64,000 nucleotides of DNA from Aquimarina megaterium XH134 (lineage in GTDB: Bacteria > Bacteroidota > Bacteroidia > Flavobacteriales > Flavobacteriaceae), in assembly GCF_000520975.1 (NCBI RefSeq), contig NZ_JACB01000004.1, positions 62,001-126,000 on the forward strand, written 5' to 3'. The position numbers and the translations under genes are program-made. The notes below the pieces were generated by a model, which worked only from the letters and a program-made list of their open reading frames with translations, did no database searches and was not told where the DNA came from. Below are positions 1 through 8,220 of the stretch, piece after piece (the first letter of the stretch is position 1; each line of letters begins with the position of its first letter).

Positions 1-518
1 AAGTAGAAAATGTGTTAAGAATATCTCAGTTAGAGAAAAATGAACTTAACATTAAAAAAGAAAGACAAGAGTTGCACGATATTATTGAAGATGCAATTAC
101 TCATGTGTCTCTACTTGTAGAAAATAGAGAAGGGTATGTGAAAATGCATTTAGGAGCGCTTAAAACAACAGTATTAGCTAATGATAGTCATTTGACTAAT
201 GTAATTGTGAATATTCTGGATAATGCAATAAAATATTCAGAAAATGAGCCCAAAATAGATGTGTATACAGAAAATGTAAAAAATAGTATTGTTCTTAAAG
301 TTCGTGATCAAGGAATTGGAATGAGTAAAGTTGCACAGAAAAAGATTTTTGAAAAGTTCTTTAGAGAACATACCGGAGATCTTCATAATGTAAAAGGACA
401 CGGATTAGGGCTAACATACGTAAAGAGAATTATAGATGATCATCATGGTCAGATATGGGTGGAGAGTGAAAGGGGAAAAGGCTCCACATTTATAATTAAA
501 TTACCGTTAATATCTTAA
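1..518 (+). CDS. Sensor histidine kinase, C-terminal part (cut by window edge)
   Basis: The reading frame is open to the first base, so the GTG at 12 is internal and the N-terminal sensor part lies outside the window. What remains is the end of the dimerisation helix and a complete HATPase_c domain. Counting from the GTG, there is an N box (NVIVNILDNAIKY, about residues 63-75), a G1 box (DQGIGM, 99-104), an F box (KFFRE) and a G2 box (GHGLGL, 129-134). The kinase should autophosphorylate a histidine upstream of the visible part and pass the phosphate to the regulator that starts 3 bp after its stop codon. The pair resembles Bacteroidota RprX/RprY, but the stimulus cannot be read here. Confidence 0.93.
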   Translation, partial: VENVLRISQLEKNELNIKKERQELHDIIEDAITHVSLLVENREGYVKMHLGALKTTVLANDSHLTNVIVNILDNAIKYSENEPKIDVYTENVKNSIVLKVRDQGIGMSKVAQKKIFEKFFREHTGDLHNVKGHGLGLTYVKRIIDDHHGQIWVESERGKGSTFIIKLPLIS

Positions 519-521
519 AAT

Positions 522-1235
522 ATGGAAACAGAAAACAAAAAGATTTTGCTTGTAGAAGATGATCCAAACTTCGGAACAGTATTAAAGGATTATCTTGTAA
601 TGAACGATTATGATGTTGTGCATGCTAAAAATGGTATGGAAGGCTTCGAAAAATTCAAAAAGGATGATTATGATATGTGTATTCTTGATGTCATGATGCC
701 TTATAAAGATGGATTTACATTAGCAAAGGAGATTAGAGAAAAAAATGAAGAAATACCAATCATCTTTTTAACTGCAAAAGCAATGAAAGAAGATGTATTG
801 AAAGGATACAAAGTAGGGGCAGATGATTACCTTAATAAGCCTTTTGATAGCGAAGTGTTGTTAATGAAAATACAAGCTATTATGCAGCGTAAAAGCACAG
901 AATCTGTTGCCGATAGTAAACAGTTTGAGTTTAACGTTGGAGGCTTTCATCTTAATTCGAAACTTCGCTTTTTAACGTTTAAAGAAGAAGATCCAATTAA
1001 ACTTTCTCCAAAAGAGAATGAATTACTTCGCTTACTAGCGTTACATCTTAATGATTTAATGCCTAGAGAATTAGCATTGACAAAAATATGGAGGGATGAT
1101 AATTATTTTACCTCTCGTAGTATGGATGTATATATAGCCAAACTTAGAAAATATTTGAAGAAAGACGAAAATGTCGAAATTCTTAATATTCATGGAGAAG
1201 GATTTAGACTAGTTGTAAGAAACGAAGAATCGTAG
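522..1235 (+). CDS. OmpR-family response regulator
   Basis: This 237-residue DNA-binding response regulator is the partner of the kinase just upstream, with a 3 bp gap and surely one transcript. The receiver domain (about 1-120) has the acidic pair D13/D14, the phosphoacceptor D56 (ILDVMMP), T84 and K106 (NKPF). The C-terminal part (about 135-232) is a winged-helix Trans_reg_C domain, with the recognition-helix region SRSMDVYIAKLRKYL. Its length is normal for the family. RprY of Bacteroides is the nearest named relative I can suggest. A strong bidirectional terminator follows at 1266-1303. Confidence 0.95.
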   Translation: METENKKILLVEDDPNFGTVLKDYLVMNDYDVVHAKNGMEGFEKFKKDDYDMCILDVMMPYKDGFTLAKEIREKNEEIPIIFLTAKAMKEDVLKGYKVGADDYLNKPFDSEVLLMKIQAIMQRKSTESVADSKQFEFNVGGFHLNSKLRFLTFKEEDPIKLSPKENELLRLLALHLNDLMPRELALTKIWRDDNYFTSRSMDVYIAKLRKYLKKDENVEILNIHGEGFRLVVRNEES

Positions 1236-1265
1236 GAATAGTAACGGTAACTAACTTCTAAAAAA

Positions 1266-1303
1266 AGTTCACTATGTGCAATTATCATAGTGAGCTTTTT
1301 TTT
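1266..1303. terminator. Bidirectional terminator overlapping the miaA stop codon
   Basis: The arms at 1266-1276 and 1286-1296 form an 11 bp stem with one G-U pair and a 9-nt loop. The stem is followed by eight T on the plus strand and preceded by an A run, so it can work in both directions. The miaA stop codon (1285-1287) lies inside the hairpin, so part of the terminator also encodes the last MiaA residues. Confidence 0.8.
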
Positions 1304-2196
1304 ATATGCATTATAATAGATTTAATATCTTCTTTGTAGTCATACCAACTAATTTCTAAATCTTTTTTAAACCAGGTAAGCTGTCTTTTGGCAAAACGTC
1401 TGGTGTTTTTTTTGATTTCAGAAAGAGCAAAATCCAAATCCCATTCTTCATCCAGGTATTTAAATATTTCTTTATACCCAACAGTGTTTAATGCATTTAA
1501 TGATTTATAAGAGTAAAGGCTTTTTACTTCATCTAGTAAACCCGCTTCAACCATTAATTCTACTCGTTGGTTTATTCTGTCATAAATAGTTTGTCTTTCT
1601 GCAGTAACCCCAATTTTAATAGTGTTAAAAGGTCGTTTCTTTCGTGGTTTAGTAAGAAATGATGAATAAGGTTCTCCACTGCCAATACATATTTCTAGAG
1701 CCCTCATAACTCTATGTGTATTGTTTAGATCTACCTTTTCGTAATACAATGGATCCAAAATTTTTAATTGTTGCTGCAAATTTTCGATTCCTTTGTCGTT
1801 ATATTCTTTTTGAAGTTCTTGTCTAATCTTTATATCTATTTCAGGAAAACGATCCAACCCCTTGGTTACCGCATCGATATAGAGCCCAGAACCTCCAACT
1901 AGAATAGCATAGTCATTGCTTTTGAATAATTCATTAAGTTTATCTAAAGCATCTTTTTCAAAATCACCTACACTGTATTCATTCTTAATACTTATGTGTT
2001 GAATGAAATGATGTTTAGCTTGTTTTAATTCATCAAGAGAAGGAGCTGCAGTACCAATGCTCATTTCTTTATAAAACTGCCTGCTGTCTGCAGAAACAAT
2101 TTCACAATTAAAATGTTTTGCAAGTGCAATACTTAAGCTGGTTTTGCCTATAGCAGTTGGGCCAACAACCACAATTAGATTTTTATTCTTGGTCAT
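1285..2196 (-). CDS. miaA: tRNA dimethylallyltransferase MiaA
   Basis: MiaA transfers a dimethylallyl group to N6 of A37 in tRNAs that read codons beginning with U. The start was set at the ATG at 2196 (MTKNKNLIVVV, 303 residues) and not the upstream in-frame ATG at 2256, because this gives the standard MiaA N terminus. The family motifs are the P-loop GPTAIGKTS (12-20), ADSRQFY (36-42), the HHF region after GTAAPS, and VGGSGLYIDA. It overlaps the end of the K+ channel gene by 14 bp, so the two are translationally coupled. It is the last gene of the minus-strand run that begins near 6392. Confidence 0.96.
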   Translation of the reverse strand: MTKNKNLIVVVGPTAIGKTSLSIALAKHFNCEIVSADSRQFYKEMSIGTAAPSLDELKQAKHHFIQHISIKNEYSVGDFEKDALDKLNELFKSNDYAILVGGSGLYIDAVTKGLDRFPEIDIKIRQELQKEYNDKGIENLQQQLKILDPLYYEKVDLNNTHRVMRALEICIGSGEPYSSFLTKPRKKRPFNTIKIGVTAERQTIYDRINQRVELMVEAGLLDEVKSLYSYKSLNALNTVGYKEIFKYLDEEWDLDFALSEIKKNTRRFAKRQLTWFKKDLEISWYDYKEDIKSIIMHIKKSSL

Positions 2197-3022
2197 GATG
2201 TAAGTCTTCTCCGCATTTATGGCAGAATTTAGCGTTATCGCGATGCTCATTCTCACTACAATGACTACAGGATTGAGTATTTAGATGTACTTTACTAGCT
2301 TGATGATGTGTGTATTCGGCACTAACAATACCCGTAGGAACAGCAATAATACCATAACCCATGATCATAATAATGGCTGCAATAAATTGTCCTAGCGGAG
2401 TAACAGGAGCAATATCACCATAACCAACTGTTGTTAGTGTAACAATACACCAATATACGCTTATGGGGATGCTTTTAAAACCACTTTCTTCTCCTTCTAC
2501 GATATACATTACCGTACCCATAATTATGCATAACACTAATACAGCAAATAGAAATACCAGTATTTTGGCTCTACTATCTTTTATAGCTTTGGCTAGTCTG
2601 TTGGATTCACCAATATATCTCGAGATTTTTAAAATTCTAAAAACCCGAAGTAATCTTAACGCTCTAACAGCCAACAATGCACTGGTGCCTGTTATAAAAA
2701 ATGATAGGTATAATGGTAAAGTAGATAAAAGATCGATGATCCCATAAAAACTAAAAATATAGGAAGCTGGTTTTTTTATAGAAATAATACGGGCTATATA
2801 TTCAAAAGTAAAGAATATAGTGATGATCCATTCTGCATAATACAAAAACGTATAGGTTTCAGCAGATAGTCCTTTTACACTTTCGAGCATTACGAAAATG
2901 ATGCTCAATACTATTAAAATAAGTAGAGTTACATCAAATATTTTTCCTATCGGAGTATCGGCTTCATAAATGATGTCGTGCAATTGGTTTTTCCAGTTCT
3001 TATGAGATGAATTATTGTCCAA
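2183..3022 (-). CDS. Voltage-gated K+ channel-like ion transporter with C-terminal zinc ribbon
   Basis: This 279-residue inner-membrane protein has six predicted membrane segments (about 27-47 to 211-231). S4 carries arginines every third residue (R120, R123, R126, R129), and the selectivity filter TTVGYGD is at 197-203, the K+ signature. After S6 the cytoplasmic tail ends in a small zinc ribbon with cysteines at 252, 255, 267 and 270, whose second half reads FCHKCGEDL. The filter and S4 support a voltage-gated K+ channel. The role of the ribbon is unknown and could be assembly or sensing. The gene lies 33 bp after the DUF3857 gene and overlaps miaA. Confidence 0.9.
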   Translation of the reverse strand: MDNNSSHKNWKNQLHDIIYEADTPIGKIFDVTLLILIVLSIIFVMLESVKGLSAETYTFLYYAEWIITIFFTFEYIARIISIKKPASYIFSFYGIIDLLSTLPLYLSFFITGTSALLAVRALRLLRVFRILKISRYIGESNRLAKAIKDSRAKILVFLFAVLVLCIIMGTVMYIVEGEESGFKSIPISVYWCIVTLTTVGYGDIAPVTPLGQFIAAIIMIMGYGIIAVPTGIVSAEYTHHQASKVHLNTQSCSHCSENEHRDNAKFCHKCGEDLHHDQE

Positions 3023-3055
3023 ATTTCTTGATTTTGAATAAAAATACTAAAAAAA

Positions 3056-5026
3056 CTAATGTACCCTTCTAACGGCTATAAGAGTATCATTTTCTATTTC
3101 AATAATAAGATTAAAAAATTCTTTAAGTGTTTTATAGTATTCTACAGGATAATATGAAGAATTAAATGTTATTCTATGAGTAATAATTAATTTTTTTTCA
3201 TTTTTCTGAAAATTGACACCTACCTGACCTAGATGATTAGGAATAGTATACAAAGAATTATTTGGGATATCGACAAATTCATAATTTTCGGGCAACTCGA
3301 TAGAAACTAAGTATGTGTATGAATCTGGATAGCCAAAATCAACAGGATATGTTCTTTGATTAAGTTTGAAAGGAGTTTCTTTGAAAAAAGGTAGGGTAAA
3401 TGGTTTTATGTAAATCGTGTTATCTATTGTTTCGGTATTCCTTGTGAATTGAAATTCTTCTTCAAATGGTTTTTCATAATCCTTCTCATCTTTAATATTA
3501 ATGTTGGTTATTTTTACTTCAGAGTTTTTCTTTTTCCTTAAGTCTAAATAACTTTGTTTGTTTACCTGATCCAGTTCTTTTCGCTTATAGTATCCATGGT
3601 AACCAGCGAAAACATGTTTTGCTTTACCGTCTAATTCTAATTTTTCATTTAGTTTTAATTCTTCTTTATAAAAAATTAAGGAACGCTTTGCGGGTTTTAT
3701 ATCTATCCAGGAACTACCATTTTTAAAATCTAATAACCTACCATGTACATTTAAGCATCTAAAAGGTACTTCTCCGAACGCTAAATTATTTTCTGTAGCA
3801 TCTAGAAGAAATGTCTCATCTTCGATAGCTAATTGTGTAATTAAGTAATTAAAATCAGAAATTACAGGATGTATAGTTGTAGCGTAGCCATTACTCCTTG
3901 TTGATAGTAATACAGGATAAACTTTAAATTGTTGTTGTTTCAGTGTGTTATGTAATAAAATATTTATACCAGAGACATTACCTGATTTAGAGTTAATTAC
4001 TTCAGAAATAGAATTACCTTTAAAAATGTCGTTCTTTTTGTTCCATTTATAATGATTAGCGATATAGCGATATATTGCTTTTGCTTTGATCACGTCATTA
4101 GGCATTGATTGTATTGTGTCGGGAAGAATATCTTTAGTGATTCCCGTTTTTTTAAGTTGTACTCCAATAGCTGCTTCTTTTTTTAATTTGATATCAACAT
4201 TTTTCCATGTTTCGGTATATTTATTATTGACTCCATCAAATCCTTTAAATTCTTTTAATTCATACTCAATACGAGAAAAATAATTACTCTTTGCCGTCAT
4301 ATATTTTTCTTCTTTGAAAGCAGGAATATCTTTCATGATATATGTGTTATGAGAACAATCGGCAGATCCTAAACCTGATGCCTGAAGACAGTTTTTTTTA
4401 ATAGTAGATTCACTGGTGTTTAGTTTTAGAGTTCCTACGAGTTTTATATTGTAGACATAATTGCCGGGTAGATCAGCTATAAACTCACTATACATTTTTG
4501 GGATGTCATCTTGAAATTCCCATCCATTAAAATTATACATAAAAGGGGATTCTAACTGGTATTTATAAGTAAGTACAGATCCTGGTTTTATATTAGAAAA
4601 TGTAAATTTTACAGAAGTGAAGTTTTGATCATGTTTTTCATAATAAATTTGGTCTTTTTCTACTTTGGTTTTAATAACCTTACCTTGTTCTAGGTTATAA
4701 GTATATGCTACTAGGTTATTAAGAGATTCTTTATTGTTTTTATTTCTGTATAAAAGAACTTTTACCGTAGCATGATCAAACCCTTGCTCATTTAATATTT
4801 TGACCTTTGCTTCATAATCTGTTAACAGATTATAACCACCACCATTTTCTACTCTGCTAAACCCTTTTTCGTATATGAAAAAAGCATTTGCGGTACTGTC
4901 TCTTTTATATGTTGTACTTTGCAAATCAATCATGCTTACCACCATATTTTTATCATTGTAAGCTTCTTGAGCACTTATTGAAAAAGAGAAAGTGGTTAAG
5001 AATAGAAAAAATAGAGTTCTATACAT
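3056..5026 (-). CDS. Secreted DUF3857 / transglutaminase-like protein
   Basis: This 656-residue exported protein has a signal peptide (1-19, ending SISAQ). The N-terminal half matches the DUF3857 pattern found in large Bacteroidota periplasmic proteins: a beta-rich region with GFDHATVKVL followed by FTFSNIKPGSVLTYKY. The middle (about 315-420) has the layout of a transglutaminase-like core (AIYRYIANHYKW ... LLDATENN), but the usual catalytic cysteine is not evident: that position reads SGNVSGINILL where active enzymes have a G-x-C-x-D pattern. It may therefore be a binding rather than a catalytic protein. It overlaps the upstream exonuclease gene by 8 bp. Substrate and function are unknown. 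Confidence 0.85.
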   Translation of the reverse strand: MYRTLFFLFLTTFSFSISAQEAYNDKNMVVSMIDLQSTTYKRDSTANAFFIYEKGFSRVENGGGYNLLTDYEAKVKILNEQGFDHATVKVLLYRNKNNKESLNNLVAYTYNLEQGKVIKTKVEKDQIYYEKHDQNFTSVKFTFSNIKPGSVLTYKYQLESPFMYNFNGWEFQDDIPKMYSEFIADLPGNYVYNIKLVGTLKLNTSESTIKKNCLQASGLGSADCSHNTYIMKDIPAFKEEKYMTAKSNYFSRIEYELKEFKGFDGVNNKYTETWKNVDIKLKKEAAIGVQLKKTGITKDILPDTIQSMPNDVIKAKAIYRYIANHYKWNKKNDIFKGNSISEVINSKSGNVSGINILLHNTLKQQQFKVYPVLLSTRSNGYATTIHPVISDFNYLITQLAIEDETFLLDATENNLAFGEVPFRCLNVHGRLLDFKNGSSWIDIKPAKRSLIFYKEELKLNEKLELDGKAKHVFAGYHGYYKRKELDQVNKQSYLDLRKKKNSEVKITNINIKDEKDYEKPFEEEFQFTRNTETIDNTIYIKPFTLPFFKETPFKLNQRTYPVDFGYPDSYTYLVSIELPENYEFVDIPNNSLYTIPNHLGQVGVNFQKNEKKLIITHRITFNSSYYPVEYYKTLKEFFNLIIEIENDTLIAVRRVH

Positions 5027-6392
5027 TTTTTTGTAGTTTGATAATCTTTAGTCTTTTATGCGTGCGCACATAACTTTGAATAATGTGTTGAGCATCTCTA
5101 TTATGAGTCATTGGGGTAATAATAGAGCGTAAAATCTCTATATTATTGATCTGATGATTGAGATTGAAGTACCCAATACCTTTAAATTTTCCTTCTTCAA
5201 CCAATATTACACTTTGTTCGTCAATATCTCTTCCTCTATCCACAATAATCATATCCTGACTCTGAAACGAAGTATTGAAAATAAGTTTTTGTGCACGGAT
5301 ATTATATTCTTCTGCAGATTCATTATAAATACAAGCACCCTGACACTGTTTTATAGTGTAGTTAAAACAATTGCTTTCTCCATTATCCAGACCCATTAAT
5401 TTTTGGCATAAACTATACTCTTCTGTCCATCGATGCATATAAGTCTTAGCTTGTTGTTTATTAGAAAAAGTAGTGATGCTTATTTTGCGATGATCTACTT
5501 TTTGAACTTTGAAATTTATATACCCATTGTCATCTGTGAATTGGTATAGGGCCTGATCAAATTTTGTTTTACGTAGTGCTCTATTGTATTTAGGTTTGTT
5601 GCGTTTTATCTCTTCGCTTTCTTTTAGCAATGCCAAAAGCTCACTTCCTGTATTCTCGTATGTTACACTAACAACCTCTTCTTGTATTTTTTTAGATTTT
5701 CTATTGTCGTTTGTAAAATGTTGATTGAGGCGTTTTTTTATGTTTTTACTTTTTCCAATATAGATGACAGTCCCATCCTCACGATGCATATAATATACTC
5801 CCGTTGCTGTAGGAGCGTCTTCAATTAATCTAAGAAGCTTATCATCTACCTGGCGTTTAGTCTCTGTTCGAACAGTTTCTGTAATTATTTTTTTCTCTAT
5901 GTCTTTTGTGAGTAAGAGTTTAAATAATTTTACCGTAGCCAGGGCATCGCCATTAGCTCGGTGTCTGTCAGAAAGAGGGATACCAAGTCCTCGAACAAGT
6001 TTACCTAAACTATAAGATTGTTGATCTGGGATTAATTTTTTAGAAAGCTCTACAGTACATAAAGATTGCCGTTCGAATTCGAATCCTAATCTCGAGAATT
6101 CGGTTCTTAAAATTCTGTAATCAAAACTAGAGTTATGTGCAACGATAATACAGTTGGTAGTAATTTCAACAATTCTTTTGGCTACTTCATAAAACTTGGG
6201 TGCATTACGAAGCATTTGATTATTTATCCCGGTAAGATTAGCTACAAATGGCTGTATGGGACGTTCTGGATTAACGAGGCTTATAAATTGGTCCACTACA
6301 TCATGTCCGTCAAATTTATAAATAGCAATTTCAGTAATTCCTTCTTCATTATATTTTCCTCCGGTTGTTTCAATATCTAAAATTGCATACAT
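5019..6392 (-). CDS. DEDD exonuclease fused to GIY-YIG (UvrC/Cho-like) nuclease
   Basis: This 457-residue two-nuclease protein begins with a DnaQ-like 3'-5' exonuclease domain (about 1-165), with DIET (D6, E8), HNSSFD (H86-D91) and HRANGD (H144, D149) as the acidic core and general base. Residues about 192-275 are a GIY-YIG domain (GVYY 198-201, YIG 211-213, the arginine of KKRLNQH, then the glutamate-containing LLKESEEIKRNKPKYN). A cysteine-rich stretch (CQKL, NCFNY, QCQGAC) resembles the region after the nuclease domain in UvrC. Such fusions are known, and a role in repair of bulky or replication-blocking lesions is inferred. It is the first gene of the minus-strand run ending in miaA. Confidence 0.9.
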   Translation of the reverse strand: MYAILDIETTGGKYNEEGITEIAIYKFDGHDVVDQFISLVNPERPIQPFVANLTGINNQMLRNAPKFYEVAKRIVEITTNCIIVAHNSSFDYRILRTEFSRLGFEFERQSLCTVELSKKLIPDQQSYSLGKLVRGLGIPLSDRHRANGDALATVKLFKLLLTKDIEKKIITETVRTETKRQVDDKLLRLIEDAPTATGVYYMHREDGTVIYIGKSKNIKKRLNQHFTNDNRKSKKIQEEVVSVTYENTGSELLALLKESEEIKRNKPKYNRALRKTKFDQALYQFTDDNGYINFKVQKVDHRKISITTFSNKQQAKTYMHRWTEEYSLCQKLMGLDNGESNCFNYTIKQCQGACIYNESAEEYNIRAQKLIFNTSFQSQDMIIVDRGRDIDEQSVILVEEGKFKGIGYFNLNHQINNIEILRSIITPMTHNRDAQHIIQSYVRTHKRLKIIKLQKNV

Positions 6393-6497
6393 ATAGTTCG
6401 GTAATCTTTATTTTTTCAAGCTTAGTTTAATAAGGGGCATTATTATTTTTTATTTATCAATTTGGTAAATCAAGTACTAATGATCAAAAAGTATGTG

Positions 6498-7160
6498 TTA
6501 TTGGTAGTTTCTGGCTCCAAAAATAGAACTTCCTATTCTAACCATAGTGCTTCCGAAGTCAATAGCCATTTTGTAATCTCCACTCATACCTATCGATAAG
6601 GTTTTTAGTTGAGGGTATTTTGTTTTTATGTTTTCAGAAAAAGAAGCAATCTTTTTAAATTCATCACTTATTTGTTGCTCATCATCTGTAAAAGTTGCCA
6701 TCCCCATAAGCCCTTGAATATTAACATTGGTTAAATTCTTAACTTCTTCGGTGTTTAATAAAGTGATAGCATCTTGTTCTGATAAACCAAATTTACTTTC
6801 TTCTTTAGCAATTTTGATTTGTAAGAGACAGTTAATAGTTCTATTATGTTTTTTTGCTTGTTTGTTGATCTCTTTAAGTAATTTGTAACTATCTACTGCA
6901 TGAATGAGATCTACAAAGGGAGCCATATACTTAACCTTATTAGTTTGTACATGCCCGATCATATGCCAGCTAATGTCCTTTGGCATAGTTTCCCACTTTT
7001 CGGCCATTTCTTGAATCTTATTTTCACCAAAAATTCTCTGACCAGCATCATAGGCGTTCATTAGATCAGAAACAGGTTTAGTTTTGGATACTGCTACCAG
7101 AGTAACTCCTTCGGGAATTGATGTTTTTATTTCGTGAAGGTTTTTTTCGATATCATTCAT
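6498..7160 (-). CDS. yggS: YggS-family PLP-binding protein (PLP homeostasis)
   Basis: YggS/PLPBP proteins bind pyridoxal phosphate as a single TIM-barrel domain and keep vitamin B6 and amino-acid pools balanced; no catalytic reaction is known. Motifs seen are VAVSKTKP with the PLP lysine K26, FGENKIQE, WHMIGHVQTNK, and the phosphate-binding SIGMSGDYKMAIDFGSTMVRIGSSIFG near the end. The ATG at 7160 (220 residues) was chosen because the alternative TTG at 7169 falls inside a good minus-strand -7 promoter box (TATCTTTG, 7167-7174). Translation may therefore begin almost at the mRNA 5' end. Confidence 0.93.
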   Translation of the reverse strand: MNDIEKNLHEIKTSIPEGVTLVAVSKTKPVSDLMNAYDAGQRIFGENKIQEMAEKWETMPKDISWHMIGHVQTNKVKYMAPFVDLIHAVDSYKLLKEINKQAKKHNRTINCLLQIKIAKEESKFGLSEQDAITLLNTEEVKNLTNVNIQGLMGMATFTDDEQQISDEFKKIASFSENIKTKYPQLKTLSIGMSGDYKMAIDFGSTMVRIGSSIFGARNYQ

Positions 7161-7477
7161 AGTTTGCAAAGATATCTAAAATCATTTTTTTATTGATATT
7201 GATTATTCGTTATTTATTTATAAATCAAAGGCTAATTTTGATCTTTTTTATATGAAATAATTAATCTCTTTTTTCCTGGATAAAGGGTAAGTATTTAGGT
7301 CATATTTCTAATTTTTACAGATGTCAAAAGTATTCGTGGCTTAAATCGTACAACTCTCATATATATGTTAATTAATATTAGGAATTTTGGTAGCGATCGT
7401 ATCTTAATGTGCTTTTATAAAGGAAGTTAAAAGCGATAATTAACAATTTTATTTTAACCAATTTAAATTAAATTTTT
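7161..7477. other. Divergent intergenic region, yggS / lectin
   Basis: This 317 bp AT-rich spacer separates two divergent genes. On the minus strand a -7 box TATCTTTG (7167-7174) sits directly before yggS. On the plus strand a TAATTTTG box is present at 7233-7240 without a well-spaced TTG element, and a leader of over 200 bases would then precede the lectin gene. I see no open frame, tRNA-like fold or strong inverted repeat. Confidence 0.4.
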
Positions 7478-8113
7478 ATGAAAAAATCAATTTTTCTAGC
7501 AGTATTAACACTGTTTAGTCTTATGATCTCATGTCAGAAAGATGAGATAAAAGAAGAGGTAGGAAACACCCAGGAGTTACCTACTTATGATGACACTAAT
7601 TCTCTATCGGTAGAATGGGAGAGCTTTCCTAAGGAATTAAAAAATGCTATCCCTCTTGAGGAGAATGTAACAGAAAGTAGTAGTAAAGCATATTCGTACT
7701 CTATTGGCCCTTTTGGAGGTAATGGAGGTAGTGCTTTTAGTGTAAACCCTCCTAGTGGTACAAGAATTCATGCAATTGCCATGAGAACAGGTAGTAGGGT
7801 AGACAAATTGATCGTTTACTATAAATCACCTTCTGGTACTATTTATATAGGTGTGAATAGAGGTGGTAATGGAGGTAGTTATTACCTTCATTTTTTTAGC
7901 AGTGATGAGCATATAAGAAGAATTTCAGGAAGAAGTGGGAGTCGTTTGGATAAGTTAACCATCTATACTAATAAAAAAACATTTACCCATGGCGGTAATG
8001 GAGGTAGCTATTTTAATGCTTCAATCCCACCTAGTGGATTTGAAATCTTAGGTTTCTATGGCCGTTCAGGATCAAATATTGATAGAATTGGGTTTTATGT
8101 GCATACCCTATAA
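7478..8113 (+). CDS. Lipoprotein with three-fold jacalin/griffithsin-like lectin domain
   Basis: This 211-residue lipoprotein has lipobox MISC with the lipidated C19, an acidic linker (about 20-70) and a C-terminal domain built of three similar units. Each unit has a GGNGGS loop (80-85, 129-134, 172-177) and a GxxxD loop (GSRVD 105-109, GSRLD 154-158, GSNID 198-202) followed by a hydrophobic strand. This is the pattern of the beta-prism jacalin-related lectins, and it most resembles griffithsin, which also has three glycine-rich loops and three mannose-binding aspartates. The tyrosine griffithsin uses for sugar contact is R, R and N here, so specificity may differ. It is likely surface-exposed and glycan-binding. 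The gene is monocistronic with a terminator after it. Confidence 0.75.
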   Translation: MKKSIFLAVLTLFSLMISCQKDEIKEEVGNTQELPTYDDTNSLSVEWESFPKELKNAIPLEENVTESSSKAYSYSIGPFGGNGGSAFSVNPPSGTRIHAIAMRTGSRVDKLIVYYKSPSGTIYIGVNRGGNGGSYYLHFFSSDEHIRRISGRSGSRLDKLTIYTNKKTFTHGGNGGSYFNASIPPSGFEILGFYGRSGSNIDRIGFYVHTL

Positions 8114-8161
8114 AGTATAGTTATTCAATTCTCTTAAAACCAAAGCGTATTGAAAAAAGAT

Positions 8162-8190
8162 AAAGGATGCTTGAATTTCAAGCATCCTTT
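8162..8190. terminator. Terminator between convergent lectin and DUF1015 genes
   Basis: Near-perfect 12-14 bp arms (8162-8175 and 8177-8190) surround a small AT loop. An A-rich run upstream becomes a T tract on the minus strand, which suits bidirectional use between the two convergent genes. Confidence 0.72.
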
Positions 8191-8220
8191 ATAGTTTATA
8201 AATAAAAATGATTGTTAATG

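Noticed and set aside
2197..2256. Longer MiaA start
   Set aside because: The extra 20 residues lie inside the K+ channel gene and lack MiaA character; the ATG at 2196 gives the standard N terminus.
3056..5026. Active transglutaminase assignment
   Set aside because: The expected catalytic cysteine is not visible at the usual place, so only a transglutaminase-like fold is claimed.
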